This document shows, piece by piece, positions 17,691 through 24,995 of a stretch of 64,000 nucleotides of DNA. The position numbers and the translations under genes are program-made. Below the pieces are notes generated by a model that saw nothing but the letters and a program-made list of their open reading frames with translations, ran no database searches and had not been told where the DNA came from. The DNA comes from DASWOJ01 sp964250755 (lineage in GTDB: Bacteria; Pseudomonadota; Alphaproteobacteria; Acetobacterales; Acetobacteraceae): NCBI GenBank assembly GCA_964250755.1, contig CAXUHB010000015.1, forward strand, positions 1-64,000, given 5' to 3'. Position 1 is the stretch's first letter, and the number at the start of each line of letters is the position of its first letter.

Positions 17691-18893
17691 ATTGCCCCTG
17701 CCCTGGCCCGGCGGCTGGCGCGCGTGCCCGTCGCGGCGACCGTGGCCATGACGATCAAGGCGCGCGCCATGCGGGACGCGGGCGTGCAGGTGATCTCGCT
17801 GACCATCGGGGAGCCGGACTTCGCCAGCCCGCCCCATGCCATCGAGGCGGCGCACGCCGCGGCGCTGTCCGGGGACACAAAATATCCGCCGCAGGACGGC
17901 CAGCCCGCGCTGAAGCGCGCCATACAGCGCAAGTTCCAGCGGGACAGCGGCCTGGATTACGCGCTGGACGAGATCACCGTCGGCAACGGCGGCAAGGGCG
18001 TCATCTTCAACGCCCTGATGGCCACGGTGGACGAGGGCGATGAGGTCGTGATCCCCGCGCCCTACTGGGGCGCCTACCCGCTGATGACGCGGGTAGTTGG
18101 GGGCGAGCCGGTGATCGTCACCTGCCCGCAGAACAACGGCTTCAAGCTGCGGCCCGAGGACCTGGACGCCGCCATCACGCCGCGCACCAAGTGGCTGATC
18201 CTGAACAGCCCCAACAACCCGACCGGGGCCGCCCTGTCCGCGGACGAGTTGCGCGCGCTGGGCGAGGTGATGCTGCGCCACCCGCACGTCTGGATCATGT
18301 CGGACGACATGTATGAGCACCTAGTGTTCGACGGCGCGCACGCGACGATGGCCGCCGCGGTGCCGGCGCTGCGGGACAGGGTGCTGACCGTCACCGGCGT
18401 GTCCAAGACCTATGCCATGACCGGCTGGCGCGTCGGCTTCGCCGGGGGGCCGCGGGCGCTGGTCAAGGCGATGGTCAACATGCAGGGCCAGGTCGCCGCT
18501 GGCGTGTCCACGGTGGGGCAGGCGGCGGCAGCGGCGGCGCTGGACGGACCGCAGGACGCCGTGCCCGGCATGGCCGCGGCCTATCGGCGGCGGCGGGACC
18601 TGGTGGTGGACATGCTCAACACCGCGCCGGGCATGTTCTGCCACAGGCCGGAGGGGGCGTTCTACGTCTATCCCTCGGTTGCCGGGTGCCTGGGCAAGAC
18701 GACGCCTGCAGGGACGCGGCTGGACACGGACGAGGACTTCGCGCTGGCCTTGTTGCAGGAGCAGCACGTGGCGCTGGTGCATGGGGCGGCGTTCGGCATG
18801 TCCCCGCATGTGCGGATCAGCTACGCGACCAACGATGCGTCGCTGGCGGAGGCGTGCCGGCGGATCGTGGCGTTCTGCGCATCGCTGCGGTGA
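17691..18893 (+). CDS. aspartate aminotransferase paralogue with ATT at the start position
   Basis: Second AspC-type aminotransferase, with PLP lysine in TGVSKTYAMTGWR, SPNNPTG, SDDMYEH and HVRISYAT. If counted from ATT 17691 it is 400 residues long and its PLP lysine is Lys239, exactly as in the preceding aspC, and residues 5-35 align without gaps. No ATG, GTG or TTG occurs between the repeat and GTG 17724, which would delete 11 conserved residues. So either ATT initiates (as in infC) or the repeat replaced the original start and translation begins at GTG 17724 or ATG 17748. The GGAGGGAGAGGGAG of the repeat may serve as the ribosome site. Substrate preference may differ from AspC. Confidence 0.88.
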   Translation: MAPALARRLARVPVAATVAMTIKARAMRDAGVQVISLTIGEPDFASPPHAIEAAHAAALSGDTKYPPQDGQPALKRAIQRKFQRDSGLDYALDEITVGNGGKGVIFNALMATVDEGDEVVIPAPYWGAYPLMTRVVGGEPVIVTCPQNNGFKLRPEDLDAAITPRTKWLILNSPNNPTGAALSADELRALGEVMLRHPHVWIMSDDMYEHLVFDGAHATMAAAVPALRDRVLTVTGVSKTYAMTGWRVGFAGGPRALVKAMVNMQGQVAAGVSTVGQAAAAAALDGPQDAVPGMAAAYRRRRDLVVDMLNTAPGMFCHRPEGAFYVYPSVAGCLGKTTPAGTRLDTDEDFALALLQEQHVALVHGAAFGMSPHVRISYATNDASLAEACRRIVAFCASLR

Positions 18894-18904
18894 GCGGGCT
18901 GCTC

Positions 18905-18942
18905 GCTGCTTCCTTTGGGAGAGGGTTGGGGTGAGGGAGGCC
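18905..18942. repeat. family A single unit, degenerate (i)
   Basis: GGGAGAGGGTTGGGGTGAGG preceded by a decayed left palindrome arm (CTTCCTTT instead of CTCCCTCC), just after the second aminotransferase stop. The matching inverted unit is missing; a family B copy lies instead at the far end of the intergenic region. Confidence 0.7.
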
Positions 18943-19005
18943 CCATACACCACTCCTGGACCCGCGACAGACCAGTCCCGTCCAGGACGGAGCAGCCCAG
19001 TCGGC

Positions 19006-19042
19006 CCGTGGACTGCCGCGCCGCCGCACTCCTCGCTATGAC
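19006..19042. repeat. family B repeat (B1), supplies the GNAT start codon
   Basis: Sequence GGACTGCCGCGCCGCCGCAC followed by TCCTCGCTATGACA is a decayed copy of the family B consensus (GGATTGCCGCGTCGCTGCGC then TCCTCGCAATGACG). The ATG within it is the only start for the acetyltransferase gene. Confidence 0.65.
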
Positions 19043-20045
19043 AGACCCTGTTCGGGAGATCATCCGCCCAGGCCGCGATACCGACGCTGCGGAGGTGATC
19101 GCCCTCATCACCCGGTGCTGGGCCGACTACCCTCCCTACGCCCCGGACCTGGACGGCACGGAGCGCGGCCTGCTTGCGCCTGCTGCCCACTATGCCGCCC
19201 GGGACGGCGTCCTATGGGTGGCGGAGGCGGCGGGTGCCGTCGTCGGCATGGTGGCCGCCGTACCGCATGGGGACGACGGGTGGGAGGTGTGCCGGATGTA
19301 TGTCCATCCCAGCCGGCACGGCGCCGGGCTGGCGCATCGGCTGCTGGACGTGGCGGAGGCCCATGCGCTGGCGGCTGGTGCCGCGCGGCTGGTGCTGTGG
19401 ACCGACACGCAGTTCGACCGGGCGCACCGCTTCTACGAACGGCGCAGCTACGTGCGCGCCGGGCCAATCCGGGTGCTGCCGGAGGACCCCGGCATCCTGG
19501 AGTTCGGCTACGCGAAGCCCGTGCAGGGCGTCATGGTGCTGGATGCCGCGGGCGCGGCCTCTGCAGTGCGGCGCATGGCGGACATCTTGGTGGCCTGCGT
19601 GGACCAGGGTGCCAACGTTTCGCTGCTCGCGCCGCTTGCGCCTGCAGAGGCGGAGGCCGTCATGCGGGCGGCGGCCAGCGGCGCGGCGCAGGGACGTTGC
19701 GTGCTGGTGGCGGCATGGGACCGCGGCGTATTGGCCGGTACCGTGCGCCTACAACTCGACACCCCGCCGAATGCGCGGCACCGGGCCGAGGTTGCGGGGC
19801 TGCTGGTGCATCCGGACCACCGCCGCCGCGGACTGGCGCGCCGGCTGATGGCGGCGTTGGAGGCGGAAGCCATCAAGGCCGGGCGGACGCTGCTGGTGCT
19901 GGACACCGATCCCGACAGCCTGGCGGCAACCATGTATGCGCGGATGGGCTGGATGCGGGCGGGTGTCATTCCGGAGTATGCGCGCGACGCCGCGGGGAAG
20001 CCTGTGGGGACGGAATATTTCTGGAAGGCGGTTGCGGGCGCCTGA
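19038..20045 (+). CDS. tandem GNAT-domain N-acetyltransferase
   Basis: Two GCN5-related acetyltransferase domains in one 335-residue cytosolic protein. Domain 1 (about 8-165) has the acetyl-CoA loop HPSRHGAGLAHRLL; domain 2 (about 170-335) has HPDHRRRGLARRLM. Both loops keep the Q/RxxGxG/A pattern, so both could bind acetyl-CoA. The substrate is unknown. ATG 19038 is the only start before the first conserved strand, and it lies in a family B repeat. There is no other gene in the transcription unit, and a strong hairpin follows. Confidence 0.88.
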   Translation: MTDPVREIIRPGRDTDAAEVIALITRCWADYPPYAPDLDGTERGLLAPAAHYAARDGVLWVAEAAGAVVGMVAAVPHGDDGWEVCRMYVHPSRHGAGLAHRLLDVAEAHALAAGAARLVLWTDTQFDRAHRFYERRSYVRAGPIRVLPEDPGILEFGYAKPVQGVMVLDAAGAASAVRRMADILVACVDQGANVSLLAPLAPAEAEAVMRAAASGAAQGRCVLVAAWDRGVLAGTVRLQLDTPPNARHRAEVAGLLVHPDHRRRGLARRLMAALEAEAIKAGRTLLVLDTDPDSLAATMYARMGWMRAGVIPEYARDAAGKPVGTEYFWKAVAGA

Positions 20046-20051
20046 CCCGCG

Positions 20052-20082
20052 GGCCGGTTGCCCCGCCGCGGGGAAACCGGCC
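20052..20082. terminator. strong bidirectional hairpin
   Basis: GGCCGGTT (20052-20059) pairs with AACCGGCC (20075-20082); an inner CCCCG/CGGGG stem extends it across a single mismatch. It lies between the converging GNAT and periplasmic-protein genes. Confidence 0.65.
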
Positions 20083-20100
20083 TACGCAGCTGCCCTCGCC

Positions 20101-20532
20101 CTAGTTTGCGGGCGATACCTGCACCGGCGCCGGCGGGCCGGCGGTCGGCGACCCCTGGGCGATGATGCGTCCGTCGTCCACCACCAGCGTCGCCGCGGTG
20201 CAGTCAGTGATGCCCGTGGCCTCAAGGCTGCGCCCGCCCTCGAACATTACCCGCACCTCGGTCACGCACGCCTTGCCCGGCGCGGCGAAGGTCTGGCTGT
20301 GGTTCTTGGTGATCGGGCCTTTCTCCGTCAGGTCGCGCGTGCTGCCGTCGGTCAAGGTCACGCTGGCCTTGGCGATGGTCGCCTCCGCCGTGTTCTTGAG
20401 CGTGTAGTTGCGGATTTGGCTGCTGCCGGGGGTCGAGCGGTCGTAGGACTGCGTCGCGTCCTTGGACTGGCCGAGCGCTGCCCCTGGCAGGGCGGCCAGG
20501 GTGGCCAGGATCAGAAGCTGCTTAGCAGGCAT
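20101..20532 (-). CDS. small periplasmic protein of unknown function
   Basis: A 143-residue exported protein: residues 1-22 are a signal peptide ending at LGQ, followed by a beta-rich soluble domain with two cysteines (KACVTEV and ITDCTAATL) that could form a disulfide. I do not recognise a named family. ATG 20532 is preceded by GGGGA about 7 bases upstream. It starts 10 bp after the stop of the small glycine-rich gene, so the two are likely cotranscribed. Confidence 0.75.
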   Translation of the reverse strand: MPAKQLLILATLAALPGAALGQSKDATQSYDRSTPGSSQIRNYTLKNTAEATIAKASVTLTDGSTRDLTEKGPITKNHSQTFAAPGKACVTEVRVMFEGGRSLEATGITDCTAATLVVDDGRIIAQGSPTAGPPAPVQVSPAN

Positions 20533-20542
20533 CGCAAGTCCC

Positions 20543-20791
20543 CTAGTCGGACTGGATGTTGCCATCCAGCCCCTGCTTGTTGGCGGGACTGCGGCGGCCC
20601 GGGGCGCCGTGGTCCTCCTCGCCATGCGCGCCTTCGACCTTATGGCCGCCGCGCTGGCTGCCGCCGTGGCCTGCCGCGCCGGTGCCCGCGCCGCTGCTGC
20701 CGGCGATGCCCATGCTGCCGTCGCCATCCTCGCCGATGCCTTCGGTGCCGAAGCCGTCCTTGCGGCTGCTGGGCTGGGTCTTGTCGTTCAT
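20543..20791 (-). CDS. small glycine-rich hydrophilic protein
   Basis: An 82-residue, strongly hydrophilic, Gly/Ser-rich protein with no hydrophobic segment; probably disordered. It resembles the small stress-associated hydrophilins of soil alphaproteobacteria only in composition. ATG 20791 has a good GGGAGG ribosome site about 8 bases upstream, which is the main support for it being real. It is the first gene of a two-gene unit with the periplasmic protein. Confidence 0.6.
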   Translation of the reverse strand: MNDKTQPSSRKDGFGTEGIGEDGDGSMGIAGSSGAGTGAAGHGGSQRGGHKVEGAHGEEDHGAPGRRSPANKQGLDGNIQSD

Positions 20792-20949
20792 GGCGGATGC
20801 CTCCCGTTATGTGCTGGTGCCGCGGTCAACGGGTGGGCGGGCGCCGGGCTGCATCGGCTGGAGGTGACAAGGTTGTGTCCCCCTCTGCCGCGCGAAGGGA
20901 CCTATGGTTGACGAAGGGCCAACGAGACCCGCATCCAGGAGGCCACGCC

Positions 20950-21138
20950 ATGTCCGCACATCCCCCGCCGGTTCCGCCTGCCAACCGCAGCACCAAGGGG
21001 CCGGGCGACCCCAATGCCTCCACCGCCGGCAAGCAGCACCCGATCCACCCGGACAAGGCGCCCGACACCGCCGAGCAGGGAGACCACGCCAACGTGCAAC
21101 AGAACACCAAGCACCCGGGGTCGCGCGGGGACCGCTAG
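20950..21138 (+). CDS. very small hydrophilic protein
   Basis: A 62-residue Pro/Asn/His/Lys-rich protein without hydrophobic segments (ending in GSRGDR). A perfect AGGAGG lies 7 bases before ATG 20950, strongly suggesting translation. Function unknown; disordered composition is similar to the Gly-rich protein transcribed divergently at 20791. Confidence 0.65.
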   Translation: MSAHPPPVPPANRSTKGPGDPNASTAGKQHPIHPDKAPDTAEQGDHANVQQNTKHPGSRGDR

Positions 21139-21194
21139 GCCGGCGGCAGCCCGGCAACGGCTCGCCCCGGGCGTTGCAGACGGATGCGTTTGGG

Positions 21195-21971
21195 TCAGTC
21201 TTCCCAGACCGCCGCCCGCTTCTGCAGGAAGGCGTCAATCCCCTCCGCCGCGTCGGCCTCCGCCATGTTGCGCGCCATTACAGCCGAGGCATAGCTGTAG
21301 GCGTCCGCCAGCGGCATCTCCGCCTGGGCGTGGAAGGCCGGCTTGCCGATGCCGACCGCGGCCCGGCTCTTGCCGGCGATCCGCCGGGCCAGCGCCCAGA
21401 CCTCGCCGTCCAGCGCCGCCAGGGGCACGGTGCGGTTCACCAGGCCCAGCGCCGCCGCCCGCGCGGCGTCCACCATGTCCCCGGTCAGCAGCATCTCCAT
21501 GGCGGTCTTGCGCCCCACGGCGCGCGACAGCGCCACCATGGGGGTCGAGCAGAACAGGCCGATGTCCACGCCAGGCGTCGCGAACCGCGTGCCATCCGCC
21601 GCCACCGCAAGGTCGCAGGTGGCGACGAGCTGGCATCCCGCCGCCGTCGCCACGCCATGCACCCGGGCGATGACCGGCGCCCGCAGCCCGGTGATGCGCA
21701 GCATGAGGGCGGAGCACTGCGTGAACAGCGCCGCCAGGCCTGCCGGATCCAGCCCCCGCAACTCGCGCAGGTCGTGCCCGGCGCAGAAGGCCGGCCCCGC
21801 CCCTGCGATCACCACCACGCGCACGGCGCGGTCGGCGTGGATGGCGTCCAGTTCTGCGTGCAGCGCGGCCATAAGGGGCGCGGACAGGGCGTTGCGGGCG
21901 GCGGGACGGTTGAGCGTGAGCCAGGCGACGCCGTCCCGGTCCTCCCGCAGCAGCAGCCGGTCGTCGGTCAT
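21195..21971 (-). CDS. enoyl-CoA hydratase/isomerase-family protein, ECHDC3-like
   Basis: Crotonase-fold protein of 258 residues. The oxyanion-hole elements AFCAGHDLREL and GVATAAGCQL are present, so acyl-CoA binding is likely. The two catalytic glutamates of hydratases are not: AGCQL has Gln where Glu144 of rat hydratase stands, and TPGVDIGLF lacks Glu164. This pattern is typical of the ECHDC3 branch, whose reaction is not settled; simple hydratase activity is unlikely. ATG 21971 follows a GGAGGG site (AGGAGGGTCCAGCC ATG). It stands alone, convergent with the small protein gene. Confidence 0.85.
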   Translation of the reverse strand: MTDDRLLLREDRDGVAWLTLNRPAARNALSAPLMAALHAELDAIHADRAVRVVVIAGAGPAFCAGHDLRELRGLDPAGLAALFTQCSALMLRITGLRAPVIARVHGVATAAGCQLVATCDLAVAADGTRFATPGVDIGLFCSTPMVALSRAVGRKTAMEMLLTGDMVDAARAAALGLVNRTVPLAALDGEVWALARRIAGKSRAAVGIGKPAFHAQAEMPLADAYSYASAVMARNMAEADAAEGIDAFLQKRAAVWED

Positions 21972-22040
21972 GGCTGGACCCTCCTGGGTGTGGCAGCGGA
22001 AGGATAGCGGGCAAAGGCTCGTTGACACAGAGCGGGCTTG

Positions 22041-22073
22041 CTTCTCCTCATCCTCTTCCAGAGAAGGGAGCAG
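22041..22073. repeat. family A single unit, decayed (j)
   Basis: CTCCTCATCCTCTTCCAGAG followed by AAGGGAGCAG: a shortened right-type unit in the promoter region shared by the crotonase and DinB-fold genes. Confidence 0.5.
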
Positions 22074-22142
22074 TGCGCTCCCGTTGCACCCTCTACGCTG
22101 CCGGGGCACACCGCGGGAGGTGCAAATGGAGGAGGTCCACGC

Positions 22143-22643
22143 ATGATCACGCCCGCCTACGTCCAGGCCATGGCCGCCTACAACGCCGAGATGAACCGCC
22201 GCCTCTATGCCGCCGCCGCGCGGCTGCCGGATGAGGAGCGGCGGCGGGACCGTGGCGCGTTCTGGCGCTCGATCCATGGCACGTTCAACCACCTGCTGTG
22301 GGCGGACAGGATGTGGATGGCGCGTTTCGACGGATGGGCAAAGCCCGAGGCGGCCCTGGCGGACAGCGGCGGGCTGCATCCGGACTTCGCCGGGACAAGG
22401 GATGCGCGGGTGGATGCGGACCTGGATCTGCGTGAGTGGGCGGCGCGGGTGCGGCAGGAGTGGCTGGATGGTACGACGGCCTGGTTCAGCGGCGCGACAG
22501 GGCGGGAGCAGGTGCGGCCGACGGCGCTGCTGGTGGCGCACATGTTCAACCACCAGACGCATCACCGCGGCCAGGCCCATGCCATGTTGACGGCAGCAGG
22601 GGAGCGGACCGGGGACACGGACCTTTGGCTGACCGAGCTGTAG
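22143..22643 (+). CDS. DinB/YfiT-superfamily putative metal-dependent protein
   Basis: Four-helix-bundle protein of 166 residues in the DinB (DNA-damage inducible) superfamily, unrelated to the polymerase of the same name. The metal-binding histidine triad is seen in TFNHLLWADR and FNHQTHHRGQ. Members act as thiol S-transferases or have unknown metal-dependent roles; the substrate here is unknown. ATG 22143 follows GGAGGAGG at good spacing. It converges with aroE. Confidence 0.85.
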   Translation: MITPAYVQAMAAYNAEMNRRLYAAAARLPDEERRRDRGAFWRSIHGTFNHLLWADRMWMARFDGWAKPEAALADSGGLHPDFAGTRDARVDADLDLREWAARVRQEWLDGTTAWFSGATGREQVRPTALLVAHMFNHQTHHRGQAHAMLTAAGERTGDTDLWLTEL

Positions 22644-22682
22644 CGGGATTGGCATAGGCGGACGAACGCGCAGCGCAGCCTT

Positions 22683-23501
22683 CTACCGCAGCGGGACCGT
22701 CATGGCAGCGATGACGGCCTGCGTGTCCGGACGCACCCCACGCCACCAGGCGAAGGCCTCCGCCGCCTGCTCCACCAGCATCCCCACCCCGTCCGCCAGC
22801 CGTCCCGCCCCGGCGTCCCGCGCCAGGCGCAGGAAGGCGGTCAGGCCCATGCCGTAAGCCATGTCGTAGGCCAGGCACCCCGGCGCGAACGCCGGCGCGG
22901 CGATGCCGGGCAGCGCGCCGTGCAGGCTGGCCGAGGTGGCATTGACCACCACGCCGAACCCGCCTTGCGGCCCGCCCTGCCCGGCGGCGGACACCGGCCC
23001 GTGCGGGGCGAAGTGCCGGGCCAGCTCCGCGGCGCGTCCCGGCTCCCGGTTGGCGATCACGACCTCTGCCGGGCGCTGCTCCAGGATGGGCAGGATGGCG
23101 CCGCGTGCCGCGCCGCCCGCGCCCAGCACCAGCACGCGCCGGCCCTGCAGCGGGCAGCCCAGGTTGGCCACGATGTCCCGCACCAGACCGATGCCGTCGA
23201 AGTTGTCGGCGTCCGCCGCGCCGCTGTCGAAGCGCAGCGCGTTGACCGCCCCAGCCTGCCGCGCCCTGTCCAGCAGACGGTCCGCATAGGCGGCGGCGTC
23301 CAGCTTGAAGGGCACCGTCACGTTCAGCCCCCGTCCGCCCGCGGCCCGGAAGGCGTCGGCGGCAGCGGCGAAGCCGTCCAGCGGCGCCAGGAGGGCCTCG
23401 TAGCTCATGTCCTGCCCGGTCGCGGCGGCAAAGGCCATGTGGATGGCGGGAGACTTCGAGTGCCCGACGGGGTTGCCGATGAGGGCGTAGCGGCAGGTCA
23501 T
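22683..23501 (-). CDS. aroE: shikimate dehydrogenase
   Basis: NADP-dependent reduction of 3-dehydroshikimate to shikimate in aromatic amino acid synthesis; 272 residues, normal length. Substrate motif GNPVGHSKSP, catalytic Lys66 in NVTVPFK and Asp102 in DNFDGIG, and the nucleotide loop VLGAGGAARG are all present. ATG 23501 is directly at the conserved N-terminus. It is divergent from the DUF3108 gene. The other shikimate gene in the window is aroQ at 31.5 kb. Confidence 0.95.
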   Translation of the reverse strand: MTCRYALIGNPVGHSKSPAIHMAFAAATGQDMSYEALLAPLDGFAAAADAFRAAGGRGLNVTVPFKLDAAAYADRLLDRARQAGAVNALRFDSGAADADNFDGIGLVRDIVANLGCPLQGRRVLVLGAGGAARGAILPILEQRPAEVVIANREPGRAAELARHFAPHGPVSAAGQGGPQGGFGVVVNATSASLHGALPGIAAPAFAPGCLAYDMAYGMGLTAFLRLARDAGAGRLADGVGMLVEQAAEAFAWWRGVRPDTQAVIAAMTVPLR

Positions 23502-23665
23502 CGCGCCGCCGGGCGGCGCGCGGAGGGGGGTGGAGCCATGCCGTCCTATAGCGTCCCTGCCGCGCGCTGTGCCAGAGGTTGGGACGGCAGGCCGGGATGG
23601 CAGGCCGGACCGGAAGGGGCGCGCAGGCCGTTGCCGCGCCGGGCCGCGCGCCCTACCTCTGTGGG

Positions 23666-24424
23666 ATGCGACGCCTTGCGCTGCCTGTCCTGCTGCTGCT
23701 CTCCGCCCCGGTCCGGGGCGAGCCGGTGCGCGCGCATTACCAGGCCTATGCCGCGGGGCTGCCGGTGGCGGCGATGGACGCGGACTGGGACGTGCAGCCC
23801 GGTGCCTACCGGGTCCACCTGGCGTTCCGCACCCTCGGCCCCCTTGCGCTGGCCTACCGCGGCGGCACCGACAGCGTGGCGGAGGGACGGTTCGATGCCG
23901 GGCGGGCGCTGCCCCGGCGGTTCTACAGCGCAGGCGTGCTGCGCGGGCAGCAGCGGGTGACGCAGTTGGACTATGCCGGCGATTCGCCCCAGGTCCGCCA
24001 ACTCGTGCCGCCGAACGACGAGGAGCGCGAGGCGGTGCCGCCTGCCGAGCAGGCCGGCACCACCGACAGCCTGAGCGCCCTGGCCCTGCTGGTGCGGCAG
24101 GTGAACCTGACGGGTCGCTGCGACGGCCAGGTCCGCACCTTCGACGGGCGACGCCTGGGGGAGATGGCCGCCCGCACCGGCCCGGTGCAGGAACTGGAGC
24201 CGACCAGCCGCTCTAGCTACGCCGGCCCGGCGCTGCGCTGCGATTTCGAAGGGCGGCAGCTCGGCGGCTTCATCCGCGATGGCGACCGCGAGGCGCTGCG
24301 CCGGCCCCAACGTGGCACGGCCTGGTTCGCCGCGGCCACGCCGGGCGGGCCGAGGCTGCCGGTGCGGGTGGCGGTGCAGACGCGCTGGGTGGGCGAGGTG
24401 ACGATGTATGTGACGGGGCCGTAG
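23666..24424 (+). CDS. DUF3108-type periplasmic protein
   Basis: Exported protein of 252 residues with a short signal peptide (cleavage near VRGEPV) and a beta-rich domain. The block HYQAYAAGLPVAAMDADW at the N-terminus and the RLPVRVAVQT strand near the C-terminus match DUF3108-type envelope proteins of alphaproteobacteria; the function of the family is unknown. ATG 23666 has GTGGG upstream only. A family A doublet follows the stop codon. Confidence 0.75.
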   Translation: MRRLALPVLLLLSAPVRGEPVRAHYQAYAAGLPVAAMDADWDVQPGAYRVHLAFRTLGPLALAYRGGTDSVAEGRFDAGRALPRRFYSAGVLRGQQRVTQLDYAGDSPQVRQLVPPNDEEREAVPPAEQAGTTDSLSALALLVRQVNLTGRCDGQVRTFDGRRLGEMAARTGPVQELEPTSRSSYAGPALRCDFEGRQLGGFIRDGDREALRRPQRGTAWFAAATPGGPRLPVRVAVQTRWVGEVTMYVTGP

Positions 24425-24435
24425 CGGGGGAGTGT

Positions 24436-24584
24436 CCTGCTCCCTCTCCCTTCGGGAGAGGGCCGGGGTGAGGGAGGCCAATAGCGCCGCTGCTGCCCAA
24501 AGCGCCTGCTGCGGTCCTCGGAGCCTGCACCTGGGTGCTGGCGGCTTCCCTCACCCCGGCCCTCTCCCGAAGGGAGAGGGAGAA
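24436..24584. repeat. family A REP doublet (d)
   Basis: Inverted units 24436-24476 and 24546-24584, spacer about 69 bp, between the converging DUF3108 and DUF1244 genes. Confidence 0.9.
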
Positions 24585-24591
24585 GCGCTCC

Positions 24592-24903
24592 TTAATGCCC
24601 CAGGTTGCTGGCGGCAAAGGCGGCCTTTTGCTCCGGCGTGGCCTCACGCTGGTGCTGGGCTTGCCATTGCTTGTAGGGCATTCCGTAGATCGCCTCGCGC
24701 GCATCGGGGTCGGGCATGGCGATGCCGCGGGCCTCGGCGGCCTCCCGATACCAGCGGGACAGGCAGTTGCGGCAGAAGCCGGACAGGGTCATGAGGTCTA
24801 TGTTCTGCACGTCCGTCCGCTCCTGCAGGTGCTGGACCAGGCGGCGGAAGGCGGCAGCCTCCAGCTCGGTGCGGGTGGCGGCGTCCATCTCGGGGGTTGG
24901 CAT
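24592..24903 (-). CDS. DUF1244 protein
   Basis: Conserved 103-residue cytosolic protein of the DUF1244 family, common in alpha- and gammaproteobacteria, function unknown. The hallmark blocks RRLVQHLQERTDVQNIDLM, LSGFCRNCLSRWY (two conserved cysteines, possibly metal binding) and AIYGMPYKQW are intact. ATG 24903 is used; ATG 24888 is an alternative. It starts 92 bp downstream of the permease gene on the same strand and may be cotranscribed with it. Confidence 0.88.
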   Translation of the reverse strand: MPTPEMDAATRTELEAAAFRRLVQHLQERTDVQNIDLMTLSGFCRNCLSRWYREAAEARGIAMPDPDAREAIYGMPYKQWQAQHQREATPEQKAAFAASNLGH

Positions 24904-24995
24904 GGGCTGGGTGCTCCAGTTGCTCGCGCTGGCATAGATGGCGTGCGGGACCGCGCCGCACCACCACCCGCCCGCCACCATCCGCCGGACTGCCT

